Part shown: positions 9,412-17,600 of the stretch, piece by piece
Layout of the letters: each line of letters opens with the position of its first letter
How positions within the stretch are numbered: position 1 is the first letter of the stretch
Source: Planctomycetota bacterium
GTDB lineage: Bacteria; Planctomycetota; Planctomycetia; Gemmatales; Gemmataceae
NCBI GenBank assembly: GCA_021781415.1
Contig: JAJXWW010000008.1
Coordinates: forward strand, 1-52,077
Length of the DNA: 52,077 bases
Reading direction: 5' to 3'
Made by a program: the position numbers and the translations under genes
Notes under the pieces: generated by a model
Seen by the model: only the letters and a program-made list of their open reading frames with translations
Told to the model about the DNA's origin: nothing
Databases searched by the model: none

Positions 9412-10077
9412 ATGAGCGGCAAGAAGAAATCCAAAGCCTCCACCACTCCGCAGACCCTGAAGATCGGCAGCCGTGTGCGTTGCAGCGACGACGGCGTCGA
9501 AGGGAGAATCACCTGGGCCAACGGCGTCTCGGTGAAGGTGCAGTGGGACGATGGCGAACAAGTGACCTGGCGACGCGACTCGTTGGCCGAGCGGCCCATC
9601 GAGATTCTCGAACCTGCCGAGGAACAACCGATCGCAGCGGCTCCCGAGCCGCTCGCGGTGGAGCAGGAGGTGGCCACGGCATTGCCGAGCGAGGAAACGC
9701 CTACGATTTCCCCAACCGTTGAAACCACCGCGGCCGAGCCGGCGTCGTTGGTTCCCGAAGCCGTCCAACACGAAACGACGATGCCGGAAGCGGTGGAAAC
9801 GATCGATCCGACGCCGCAAGAGCGACCGGTTCCCCCCACACCGCGACAGAAGCTCAGCGCCTTGGACGCCGCCGCCCAGATTCTCCTGGAAACGGGCCAA
9901 GCGATGAATTGCCAAGAGTTGATCGCAACGATGGCGGAGAGAGGGCTGTGGAACTCTCCCGGCGGCAAGACGCCCGCGGCGACCTTGTACAGCGCCATCC
10001 TCCGGGAGATCGCCACCAAGGGAACCGAGGGGCGATTCGTAAAGACCCAACGCGGACAGTTCGCCCGTAAGGTGTAG
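9412..10077 (+). CDS. HARE-HTH winged-helix protein
   Basis: 221 residues. The N-terminal part (about 17-62) is a small SH3/KOW-like segment (GSRVRCSDDGVEGRITWANGVSV and following). Residues about 65-145 are a Pro/Glu/Ala/Thr-rich linker. Residues about 148-221 match a HARE-HTH winged helix (LSALDAAAQILLETGQAM, then ELIATMAERGLW). HARE-HTH domains link DNA binding with restriction, modification or transcription. The gene is divergent from the ParB-methyltransferase gene and 86 bp upstream of the P-loop ATPase gene, with an intervening hairpin. ATG follows GAGGACG. The biochemical role is not known. Confidence 0.75.
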   Translation: MSGKKKSKASTTPQTLKIGSRVRCSDDGVEGRITWANGVSVKVQWDDGEQVTWRRDSLAERPIEILEPAEEQPIAAAPEPLAVEQEVATALPSEETPTISPTVETTAAEPASLVPEAVQHETTMPEAVETIDPTPQERPVPPTPRQKLSALDAAAQILLETGQAMNCQELIATMAERGLWNSPGGKTPAATLYSAILREIATKGTEGRFVKTQRGQFARKV

Positions 10078-10101
10078 CCGGCAAGGCCGCGTCGCGCAGG
10101 A

Positions 10102-10122
10102 GAGGCCCCGACGTGGGGCCTC
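10102..10122 (+). terminator. Intercistronic hairpin after the HARE-HTH gene
   Basis: GAGGCCCC (10102-10109), loop GACGT, GGGGCCTC (10115-10122): a perfect 8-bp GC-rich stem with no U-tract. It lies between two co-oriented genes and has a near twin after the next gene, so it may attenuate transcription or mark a processing site rather than stop it fully. Confidence 0.5.
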
Positions 10123-10163
10123 CCGCATTTCACCCTTCCATCCAACACGAAAGGTCTTTCCTC

Positions 10164-11174
10164 ATGGCGTCTTTTCAGAAACCCCGGCCCCTCAAGGCCG
10201 CCCTCAAAATGGCCCTGTACGGACCCGCCGGCAGCGGCAAGACGTTCACCGCGCTGCTCATCGCCGAGGGACTGGCGCAACATACCGGCAAACGCATCGC
10301 TTACTGCGACACCGAACAGGGGACCGCCTTCTATGGCCAGGAGGTCGCCCAACGAAGCGTCCATCCAAACGCCTTCGACTTCGATGTTCTGTACACCCGC
10401 TCGATCACCGAGGTCATCGCCGCTGTCAAGTCGCTGGACCGCGACCGCTACGGCGTACTGGTCATCGATTCGATCACGCACCTGTGGGACGCTTGCAGGA
10501 ACGCCTTCCACGGCCGGCTCACCCGCGCGGGCACGATTCCCTTGCCCGCCTGGTCGGCGATCAAGAAGCCGTACAAGGAACTCATGCACCTGCTGCTGGC
10601 GTCGCCGGTCCACGTGCTGATCTGCGGGCGACAGGGAATCGACATCGCCGAGGACGAGGTCTCGGGCGAACTGAAGAATCTCGGCTACAAGATGCGTGCG
10701 GAGGGCGAGACCGCCTACGAGCCCGACGTGCTGATACGGCTGGAATCGTACAAGTCTGGCCGTAAGGATCCTGCGGTTCCGATGGCCCACGTCGAGAAGG
10801 ACCGCACCGGCGTGCTGGCGGGACAATCGATTCCGTGGCCCTCTTTCGACAACAGCGCCCGGCCGTTGCTGGGGCTTTTGGGCATCACGCAGGCGGCCTT
10901 GCCGAACGAGGACGAGGTGGGACGGCAGGACGCCGATGCGCTGGCACAGCAGGAGGAAGACCACCTGGAACGGTCGCTGGAACTGGCGGCGGAATACACC
11001 GCGCGGTTCGCCGTGACCGATGCGGTCGGGGAACTGGAACGCCTGGGCAAGGAGTTGACGCCGGAAGTGAAGGCGCAGATGGCGGCCAAGGATCTGGCTG
11101 GGGTCCGCCGGGCCTATGCGACGCGGTTGCGACAACTCAGGGCCGAAGCCTCCGCCCCCGAGCCGAAGGATTGA
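10164..11174 (+). CDS. Phage-type P-loop ATPase (AAA_24/RecA-like)
   Basis: 336 residues from the ATG at 10164, preceded by GAAAGG; a frame starting at 10113 would run across the hairpin and is unlikely. Walker A (GPAGSGKT) is at residues 20-27 and the Walker B-like strand GVLVIDS at about 97-103. The family is the RecA-like nucleotide-binding protein of phages and integrative elements, usually linked to recombination or replication of element DNA. The C-terminal 100 residues are charged and probably helical. It lies downstream of the HARE-HTH gene on the same strand and ends at a strong terminator. No helicase motifs beyond the P-loop core are evident. Confidence 0.82.
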   Translation: MASFQKPRPLKAALKMALYGPAGSGKTFTALLIAEGLAQHTGKRIAYCDTEQGTAFYGQEVAQRSVHPNAFDFDVLYTRSITEVIAAVKSLDRDRYGVLVIDSITHLWDACRNAFHGRLTRAGTIPLPAWSAIKKPYKELMHLLLASPVHVLICGRQGIDIAEDEVSGELKNLGYKMRAEGETAYEPDVLIRLESYKSGRKDPAVPMAHVEKDRTGVLAGQSIPWPSFDNSARPLLGLLGITQAALPNEDEVGRQDADALAQQEEDHLERSLELAAEYTARFAVTDAVGELERLGKELTPEVKAQMAAKDLAGVRRAYATRLRQLRAEASAPEPKD

Positions 11175-11242
11175 GACGTGGGCGTCGCGCGGAAGAGGGA
11201 TCTGCCCCTCTGACGCCGACGCCCGTACCCTTGTCGCCCACG

Positions 11243-11264
11243 AGGCCCCCACGCGGGGCCTTTT
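11243..11264 (+). terminator. Rho-independent terminator after the ATPase gene
   Basis: AGGCCCC (11243-11249), loop CACGC, GGGGCCT (11255-11261), then TTTT. The stem is nearly the same as the hairpin at 10102-10122, but this copy has the U-tract expected of an intrinsic terminator. Confidence 0.75.
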
Positions 11265-11631
11265 GTCGTTGATCGCGTTCGCGGCCAAAGCCGCGCGATC
11301 GACGCGACCGGGGCGAACGTCGGCGATCGCTGGCGCAACCGTGCGGTTCGCTTCAGAGACGCCAACGGTGGTAACGAGCGGATGCGACATTTGCACCTGA
11401 TCCTGTCCCGGTGTCGAATCTGCTCCCCGGCCTTCTCTGCCGGTGTGGATGGCTTCCGGCAGAGGAATTTCTGGCGGTACCAGCTCAACTACTTTGATGC
11501 TACCGCCACGAGAGTCCTGCGCCCTAGCCGGTGCGATGTCCGGAGGGAAATCGTTCCACCGGTAGACCTGGAGGAGGATCGGGCGGAAAGGAAAGGGGAA
11601 TACGGGAGATGAATAGTACGATGATCCGATC
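11265..11631. other. Spacer between convergent genes, no confident gene
   Basis: This 367-bp stretch lies between the terminator of the plus-strand ATPase gene and the stop of the minus-strand zinc ribbon. A plus-strand frame at 11382-11612 (76 codons, starting MRHLHLILSRCRICSP) has fairly GC-rich third positions but only a weak ribosome binding site and no recognised domain, so I do not call it a gene. Nothing else is supported here. Confidence 0.4.
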
Positions 11632-11811
11632 TCAAATGCCGACCATCCGTTCCCAGGTGGTGATGCGTGAACCACAGGCGCGACAGGCGCGGCGGCGGAT
11701 GATCTTGCCGCCCGGAGCGGCACGGGTGTAGATCACCCGAAAGCGTTGATCGCCGCATTTGCGGCAACGCAGGCCGGCGTACTCGACCGGATCCTTTGGC
11801 GATTCGCGCAT
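11632..11811 (-). CDS. Small zinc-ribbon protein
   Basis: 59 residues from the ATG at 11809-11811, which follows AGGTAGGAG at close spacing. Cysteine pairs CRKC (about 16-19) and CRAC (about 43-46) are separated by a basic loop (RVIYTRAAPGGKIIRRR), the pattern of an NrdR-like or rubredoxin-like zinc ribbon. The protein is short and was probably overlooked because of its length. It lies 13 bp after the KorB-like HTH gene on the same strand, so it is likely the last gene of the recombinase operon. A nucleic-acid-binding role is inferred from the fold only. Confidence 0.75.
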   Translation of the reverse strand: MRESPKDPVEYAGLRCRKCGDQRFRVIYTRAAPGGKIIRRRACRACGSRITTWERMVGI

Positions 11812-11824
11812 CTCCTACCTCGTG

Positions 11825-12247
11825 TTAGATACCACGGATCTGTTTGCTTATTTGTTGCCATAGAACCCGCTGTTTGCGCCAGTCCGCGATCATGGCGATC
11901 GGCTGCAAATCCCGCAGGATGATCGGGTCGCGGCCGCGTTCGGTTCGCGGTAGGAACAAAATGGCTTCCTGCACGTCCGGTGCGAGATTCAGCAAGTTCA
12001 TAATCTGGCTGACCCGCGCCCGGGTCACGTGACCTAGCGCGGCCACTTCCGCATAGTTGGCCAACTCGCCTTGCCGCACCTGCTCGTCGATGCGTAACGC
12101 CAAGGCCAGCAAACGGGCGACGCGCGGCACGCGGCCGGGTTCTCGCGGCACCGGTTGGGGCTCCGGTCCGGCTTCCAAGCGCCGGCGGTTGCCACGGCCG
12201 CAGCCGCGAAAATGGATCGGACAGGCAATGGTGATGGTCGTACTCAT
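11825..12247 (-). CDS. KorB/ParB-type HTH protein linked to the serine recombinase
   Basis: 140 residues. Residues about 58-100 (ELANYAEVAALGHVTRARVSQIMNLLNLAPDVQEAILFL) match the helix-turn-helix of ParB/KorB-like DNA-binding proteins, with no ParB nuclease-like domain. The start ATG overlaps the recombinase stop by 4 bp (ATGA at 12244-12247), so translation is probably coupled. It may be a directionality factor or regulator for the recombinase; that is inference from the gene order. The N-terminal 50 residues are Arg- and Pro-rich. Confidence 0.72.
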   Translation of the reverse strand: MSTTITIACPIHFRGCGRGNRRRLEAGPEPQPVPREPGRVPRVARLLALALRIDEQVRQGELANYAEVAALGHVTRARVSQIMNLLNLAPDVQEAILFLPRTERGRDPIILRDLQPIAMIADWRKQRVLWQQISKQIRGI

Positions 12248-13824
12248 GTGGTTTCCTCGGCAGATTGTTGGGACAATTCGTCGGCCAGCGTCTGGATACC
12301 GGAGGGTTGAAACGTGATGCTCACCTTTCCCTCGACCCCGTCATAGTCCACCCGCTCCACCAGCAGTTGGACGATGCGCGCTTGTTCGCGGGGAATCAGC
12401 GATTCCCACACCGCGTCGAAGGACGTCAACGCCGCTTCCACCTCTTCTCGGCTCATGGTTGCGCCGTCGAGAGCGTGGATCTCGTCGTCGATGGCGGTGC
12501 GGCGCTGTTCGGCACGACGGATGTTCTCTTGCAGATCCGCCAGGCGGGAAAGGTCGGGCGTCCGGCCGTCGCGGGCGTCTGCCGCCAGCAGCGCATGCAT
12601 GTCGGCGTTCCAGCGTTCGAGGTGGCGTTCGATACCACGGCGTTCGGCCGTCAATTGTTCGATGCTTGCCTGACTCTGGGCACAGGCCGCGGCGAAGGTT
12701 TCCTCCCACAATTGGGGATCGCGACCGACGCCGCGCAGTTGTCCCACCACGAACCGTTCGATCTCGCCGGCGGGGACCGAGCGGGAAGGGCAGGTGTGCC
12801 AGCCGCGTTTCTGGGCCGCGGTGCAGACGTAGTAGCGATAGCGTTTGGCTCCTTTGGTCGTATGCGCCGGCGTCATCGCGCAGCCGCACGGCACGCAGCG
12901 CAACAGGCCTTTGAGCAGCGCTCCGAACTGATTGCGTACCGGAGCCCCGCCGGTGCGGCCGTTGCGGCGGAGCAGGACTTGCACGCGCTGCCACACCTCG
13001 GGAGCAATCAGGGCGGCGTGCTGGCCGTCGTGGAGTTCGGTCTTGTGGCGAACCTTCCCAATGTAGGTGACGTTGGTCAACAGTTTGTGCAGACTGGTTT
13101 TCGTGAACGGTTTACCGCCGCGTTGCTGTCCCTTGCGCGTCACCCAACGTTTGTTGAGCCAGCCGCGGCGGTGCAGTTCCGCGATGACCGGCACGAGGCC
13201 TTCGTGTTCGAGGTAAAGCTCGAAGATGGACCGCACTTGTGCGGCCTCGTCCTCGTTGACGATCAGCTTGAAGCCGGCGGGGTCAATGTCGAAGCCGAGG
13301 ATGGGGTGGCCGCCGCCCCACTTCCCCTTGCGTCGGGCGGCGGCGATTTTGTCTCGGGTCCGCTCACCGATGATCTCGCGTTCAAACTGCGCGAACGAGA
13401 GTAGCACGTTGAGCATCAGCCGTCCCATCGAGGTACCGCTGTTGATCTGCTGCGTGACGCTAACAAAGGCGACGTGGTGCTTGTCGAACACCTCCATGAT
13501 GCGGGCGAAGTCGAGTAAGGAGCGACTCAAGCGATCGACTTTATAGACAATTACGCAATCGATCTTGCCCGCTTCGATGTCCGCCATCAAACGGCGCAAA
13601 GCCGGACGGTCCATATTGCCGCCGGTGAATCCGCCGTCGTCGTAACGGTCGAGCAAGCAGGCCCAGCCTTCGGCAACCTGGCTCTTGATGAACGACTCGC
13701 TACACTCCCGTTGGGCGTCGAGCGTGTTGAACTCCTGTTCGAGCCCCTCTTCCGTGGACTTGCGGGTATAAATCGCACAGCGAACGGCCGGTCGCGCCGA
13801 GGGCGCTTTGCGAGATTTGTTCAT
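12244..13824 (-). CDS. Large serine recombinase (site-specific integrase)
   Basis: 526 residues from the ATG at 13822-13824, preceded by a perfect GGAGGTGA; a longer frame to 14205 is antisense read-through over the DUF2924 gene. The resolvase domain has the nucleophile Ser23 (YTRKSTEEG) and the conserved KVDRLSRS and QFEREIIGERTRDK segments. A recombinase domain follows, then a zinc ribbon (CVPCGCAMTP, later CTAAQKRGWHTCPSR) and a C-terminal coiled coil. This is the structure of large serine integrases that catalyse attP x attB recombination. It overlaps DUF2924 upstream and the KorB-like gene downstream by 4 bp each. It is the likely integrase of the left island. Confidence 0.95.
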   Translation of the reverse strand: MNKSRKAPSARPAVRCAIYTRKSTEEGLEQEFNTLDAQRECSESFIKSQVAEGWACLLDRYDDGGFTGGNMDRPALRRLMADIEAGKIDCVIVYKVDRLSRSLLDFARIMEVFDKHHVAFVSVTQQINSGTSMGRLMLNVLLSFAQFEREIIGERTRDKIAAARRKGKWGGGHPILGFDIDPAGFKLIVNEDEAAQVRSIFELYLEHEGLVPVIAELHRRGWLNKRWVTRKGQQRGGKPFTKTSLHKLLTNVTYIGKVRHKTELHDGQHAALIAPEVWQRVQVLLRRNGRTGGAPVRNQFGALLKGLLRCVPCGCAMTPAHTTKGAKRYRYYVCTAAQKRGWHTCPSRSVPAGEIERFVVGQLRGVGRDPQLWEETFAAACAQSQASIEQLTAERRGIERHLERWNADMHALLAADARDGRTPDLSRLADLQENIRRAEQRRTAIDDEIHALDGATMSREEVEAALTSFDAVWESLIPREQARIVQLLVERVDYDGVEGKVSITFQPSGIQTLADELSQQSAEETT

Positions 13825-14318
13825 TGCGTCACCTCCTTGGCGAGTCGGAAAAAGGCGTAGCCATTTACATGGCTTCCCGTCACCACCTTGGCCACGGCGC
13901 TCAGCGACTTGTAGACCTCGCCGGCATACTCGAAGCCTTGGGGCAGGACTCGCACTTGGATCGTCTGGCCCTTGTATTCGCGGGTGATGATCGTGCCGGG
14001 CAGCGGCAGACGGTCGTCGCTCTTCTCGGCCAGGATGGTGGACGCCGTCCGTCCCGTGGTCTGCTTCGGCATGGTCTGGATCTTCGGGGGCGACAGACGC
14101 AGGTCGGCGTCGTTGGCTAACTCTTCGGCGCGGCGGCGGGCCCGTTCCGATAGGCCGCCTTCCGCCATCGCCTGGAGTCGCCAGGCGATCCGCTTGATGA
14201 GCCACGCCCGATTGTTGGTGTTGGTTCCTTCGCCAAAGGCCTCGGCATAACGTTCGTGCAGTTCCTTGACGCTCAGCCGTTGCAGGGTGGCGAGCTGTTT
14301 TCCGACATTCAGAATCAT
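13821..14318 (-). CDS. DUF2924 protein
   Basis: 165 residues from the ATG at 14316-14318 with GGGAG upstream. The sequence has the DUF2924 layout: an N-terminal LQRLSVKELHERYAEAFGE and RAWLIKRIAWRLQ region, then a C-terminal beta-rich part (GTIITREYKGQTIQVRVLPQGFEYAG, SLSAVAKVVTG, GYAFFRL). DUF2924 genes are regularly found directly before serine recombinases in bacterial and phage elements. Its TGA overlaps the recombinase ATG (13821-13824). A DNA-binding accessory role in recombination is likely but not established. Confidence 0.85.
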   Translation of the reverse strand: MILNVGKQLATLQRLSVKELHERYAEAFGEGTNTNNRAWLIKRIAWRLQAMAEGGLSERARRRAEELANDADLRLSPPKIQTMPKQTTGRTASTILAEKSDDRLPLPGTIITREYKGQTIQVRVLPQGFEYAGEVYKSLSAVAKVVTGSHVNGYAFFRLAKEVTQ

Positions 14319-14352
14319 GTTTTTCTCCCGTTTGTGACTTACTCGGAGACCG

Positions 14353-14568
14353 TCAACCCGTGTGTACACTGAGCCTCTTCCGCTCGGATAACTCAAGGCA
14401 ATTCACGGAGGAATTCGGGAGATTTTCCGGGCCGCGACTGCCGGTCGGCACCACGGGCAAGGCCGCTCGGGATCGTAGCCGCAGGATGGCCGCCGCCAGA
14501 AGAGCGGCGATCTCACGGCGGCGAGCATCGTCGGTCTGGATGTCAACCTCACGGGCGGTGTTCTGCAT
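14353..14568 (-). CDS. Small conserved protein of the DUF2924-recombinase cassette
   Basis: 71 residues from the ATG at 14566-14568, chosen because GAGG precedes it; upstream in-frame ATGs have weaker context. The order RRREIAALLAAAILRLRSR, then LPNSSVNCLELSERKRLSVHTG, follows a pattern I recall from small proteins encoded upstream of DUF2924 in planctomycete elements. The basic helix suggests nucleic acid binding, but no domain is recognised. It lies 34 bp upstream of the DUF2924 gene on the same strand. Confidence 0.6.
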   Translation of the reverse strand: MQNTAREVDIQTDDARRREIAALLAAAILRLRSRAALPVVPTGSRGPENLPNSSVNCLELSERKRLSVHTG

Positions 14569-14685
14569 GAAGACCTCATTTGCATACATGGCGACGGCAT
14601 CAAACCAGAGAAACATTCTTTTTCACAGCCGCGAACCGCACCGTAAGCGTGTACTCGCGGCAACACCCGAGGAGGGGTCGAGCGG

Positions 14686-17600
14686 TCAAAACTCCATCTC
14701 GTCCGGTTCCGCGGTGAATGGATTATTCCACGGAGTGTCCTCATCCTCCATTTCCGACCCGACCAACCCGACCACGCCGCCCTTTCCATAAGAGCCGTAA
14801 GGAGTTACGGTGGTCGGGTTCGTGGTCGGGTTCGGGGCGTGGTCGGGTTGGTACGTCCCGGTGGCTGGGGCGTGGTCGGGTTGGTCCGTTCCCGTGGTCG
14901 GGTTCGTGGTCGGGTTGGGACGATCGACCTGACCACCGTAACTCCTTGTATTTTCAGACGTTCCGTCCAAATGGTCGGGTTGGTCGGGTCGGCTGCGCAA
15001 TAGGTGGGTATGCAAGTGCAGGACACTGCGCCGTTGGTTCTCCAGTACGTGGCGAACGGTCAGCACTTTTCGCTTGGTGTCTGTGTCGGCGAGCAGTCTC
15101 TTGTCGTGCAGACGGCGATGTAGCGTCCGTGGGGAAATGGGGAACGATTCCCCCTGTTCGCGGGCGAGCGTCTGGACTTCCGCATAGGATGCTTCCGGCT
15201 CCAAGTAGACGTGTTCCGACCTGACCAACCCGACCATCCCGACCTTAACCCAGCCCAGCCGGCGACCCTGCGGACGCCATTCTCTGCGGGAGTGATCTCC
15301 CGAGCCGACCTCGACTTGACGCCAGCCCCACGCGCCCGGGTCCATCGGCTCCGTGCCGTCGGGGCCAGCCAGGTGAGCGCGACCACTCGCTAAAGCCGCC
15401 TTCAAGAGGCGGAGGAAAACGGCGGTCGGTTCGTCGGCCTCGACATTGGCCGCCTGCGCCCCCACGGCTTCCCCCAACGCCGCCCACGCGCGTTGGGCCA
15501 GGGCCGAGCGCTCCTCCACCGTAATGGCACCCACTTCGACCGCGAAGTCGAGGAGATATTTCAGACCCACCGCGAGATCAGCCATGATGCCAGGAGAGCG
15601 TGCATGCCCCTTTCCCCCCTCGGCGAGGGCCCTGTCACGCAACGCGGCACGTTCCTGAGAAAGTCGCGATCGCATCTCGCCATAGCGCTCGGCCAGCCAG
15701 CACAGGTAGCCCGACATGGCCGCGGCGTAGTGCCCCGCGGCGGCATCCTTCTGGGCCATCGTCAGCCGCTGGCGATCGATATCGCCGTAAGCGATCTCCT
15801 GAATCAATAGCCGTGCCCGCAACGATTCCCCATGCGGAATCTCTTCTCCTGTCGACAGCACGAGACCACGTGGGCGGCGCTCGGGGCGGAGCTTGCCGTC
15901 CCGGTTCATCCGCTGTCTTCCCGAATGGTTTCCTACCGCCCGCAGTAGTCGGTCAGCTTTGCGGTGATACGACTGCACGTCGTAGCTGCTGCCGGTCGGT
16001 TTAAAGTCATCCACGGTGAGTAGCATGTCCTTAGCGGCATGAGCAAGTTCCTCCAGCGCGTTTTCGGTACTCGACCAACTGCCGGGGATGGTGCGAGAAG
16101 TGAAGGAAGCGCCGAAGTGACTTTGCAAGAGGGCCGACAATTCCGTCTTGAACACCCCCGATGGTCCAGCCAGATGAACCGAGAAATCGACGTCGCCCAG
16201 AGGTGCCCGGTAGGTCGCGGCCAGCAGGGGGATCGTGATGCGATCGGATGCCAAAGCCAGCAAGTCAAGCGAAGCGCGCACGGCCTTCTGCAACTCGGTG
16301 CCGACCGGCGGCGGAGGCAATTCGACGCATCCGAGACCGCCGGCCAATTCCACCTCGAAACCGGAGAGCGCTCCTTCCTGTCCAATGGCACCTCCGGCAT
16401 GGAGAAATACCCAACGGCTGTCGATCTCCCGCCAACCGGTATGCAGATACTGGAGCCGTCGTCTCCGGTCGCGAGACAACAGCTCGATGGCACAACGCAT
16501 GTGATCGCGAATACCGCTGCCGGCGAACAGGACGGCCTCGCTGTGCCAGCCGGTCGTTACCCATTCCATGCGCTGGAACTCGGCTGCCGGCACCTGGAGA
16601 CAGGGCAGAGGAGGACCGTCGGCCAGCTGCCCTTCCACCGCAAACACGGCCGTTTTTTCGATGCCGTCGTCGCGAGTCACCACCTCCGTGATGCGTGCCG
16701 CGAAGTTGCCCAACGGGATGTCGACGGGGCCGTCCTTGGTCATGCGCGTCAGGACGATGCGGCCGCCGGCGATGTGATAGGAGCCGGCCGATTGCATCGG
16801 CGGACGCTCGGCCCGCACCGCCCGGCGGAAGGAAGCGATGGAGGCATCCAGACTGTGTAATGAGATGCCGGCCTTCTGAACCTTGGCTCGCACACAAGCG
16901 AACTCGGGCGGATTGGTCTCTGCCAGGCGGCCCAGGTCTTCCAGCAGTTGCTTGTCGCGGAAAAACGACTCGGCTCCCTCCGCCAACGCCACGTCGATTC
17001 GCTCCAGCAACGCCGCATCGCCCGGTGTACTGTCCCGGGAAACGTCCTCGGTTCGACGTGTCGAACGCGGGTATTCCCAGCCGTTCTGTCGTGCCCAATA
17101 GATGAGCGAGCCCAATCCCAAGCCGCCTTTTTTGCCGAACGAGCCCCATTTCCGCCGGCAGGCACCGTCTTCATACTTCTCGGCGTCGTGCCGGGACCAG
17201 CGGTCCCAAGCTGCCAGCATCTCCCCATCATCACTGACCCCGTGCAGCGCCATGCCCACGCGGAGCCAATCCCAATAGTTGGTAGCCAGCGAGGGGTTCA
17301 ACCCTTCCAAAGCCGATAAGGCCAGGCTCTTGTCGTCTGGACGTTGCCGACAGGTGGCTTTTAAACGAAAGGATTGGTTGTCTGAGAAGATCTGCTGGTA
17401 CAGCTCGGCAAGCTCAGACGATCGTTCGCCGATTTCGGCTGGTGCTTCTTCTAACCTGTGGCCGGTGATCGTGAAATAGCGGCCGCCACTGTACATCTCG
17501 ATGCCGAACGAATCACTGCCGTTTCGGTCTGGACCAGGCAGCGTGCCCAGCGCCAACGCTTTGACGCCCTGTCCCGATGGTGACACTTCCGCGTAGCTGT

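Noticed and set aside
9186..11723. 845-codon open frame on the minus strand
   Set aside because: It is antisense to the HARE-HTH and ATPase genes, which have clear domains; the translation is low-complexity.
12265..13404. 379-codon plus-strand frame opposite the serine recombinase
   Set aside because: The recombinase has all catalytic motifs; the frame is a high-GC shadow.
14756..14990. CRISPR array
   Set aside because: The repeats are only 9 bp with irregular spacing and lie in a coding gene; no cas genes are present.
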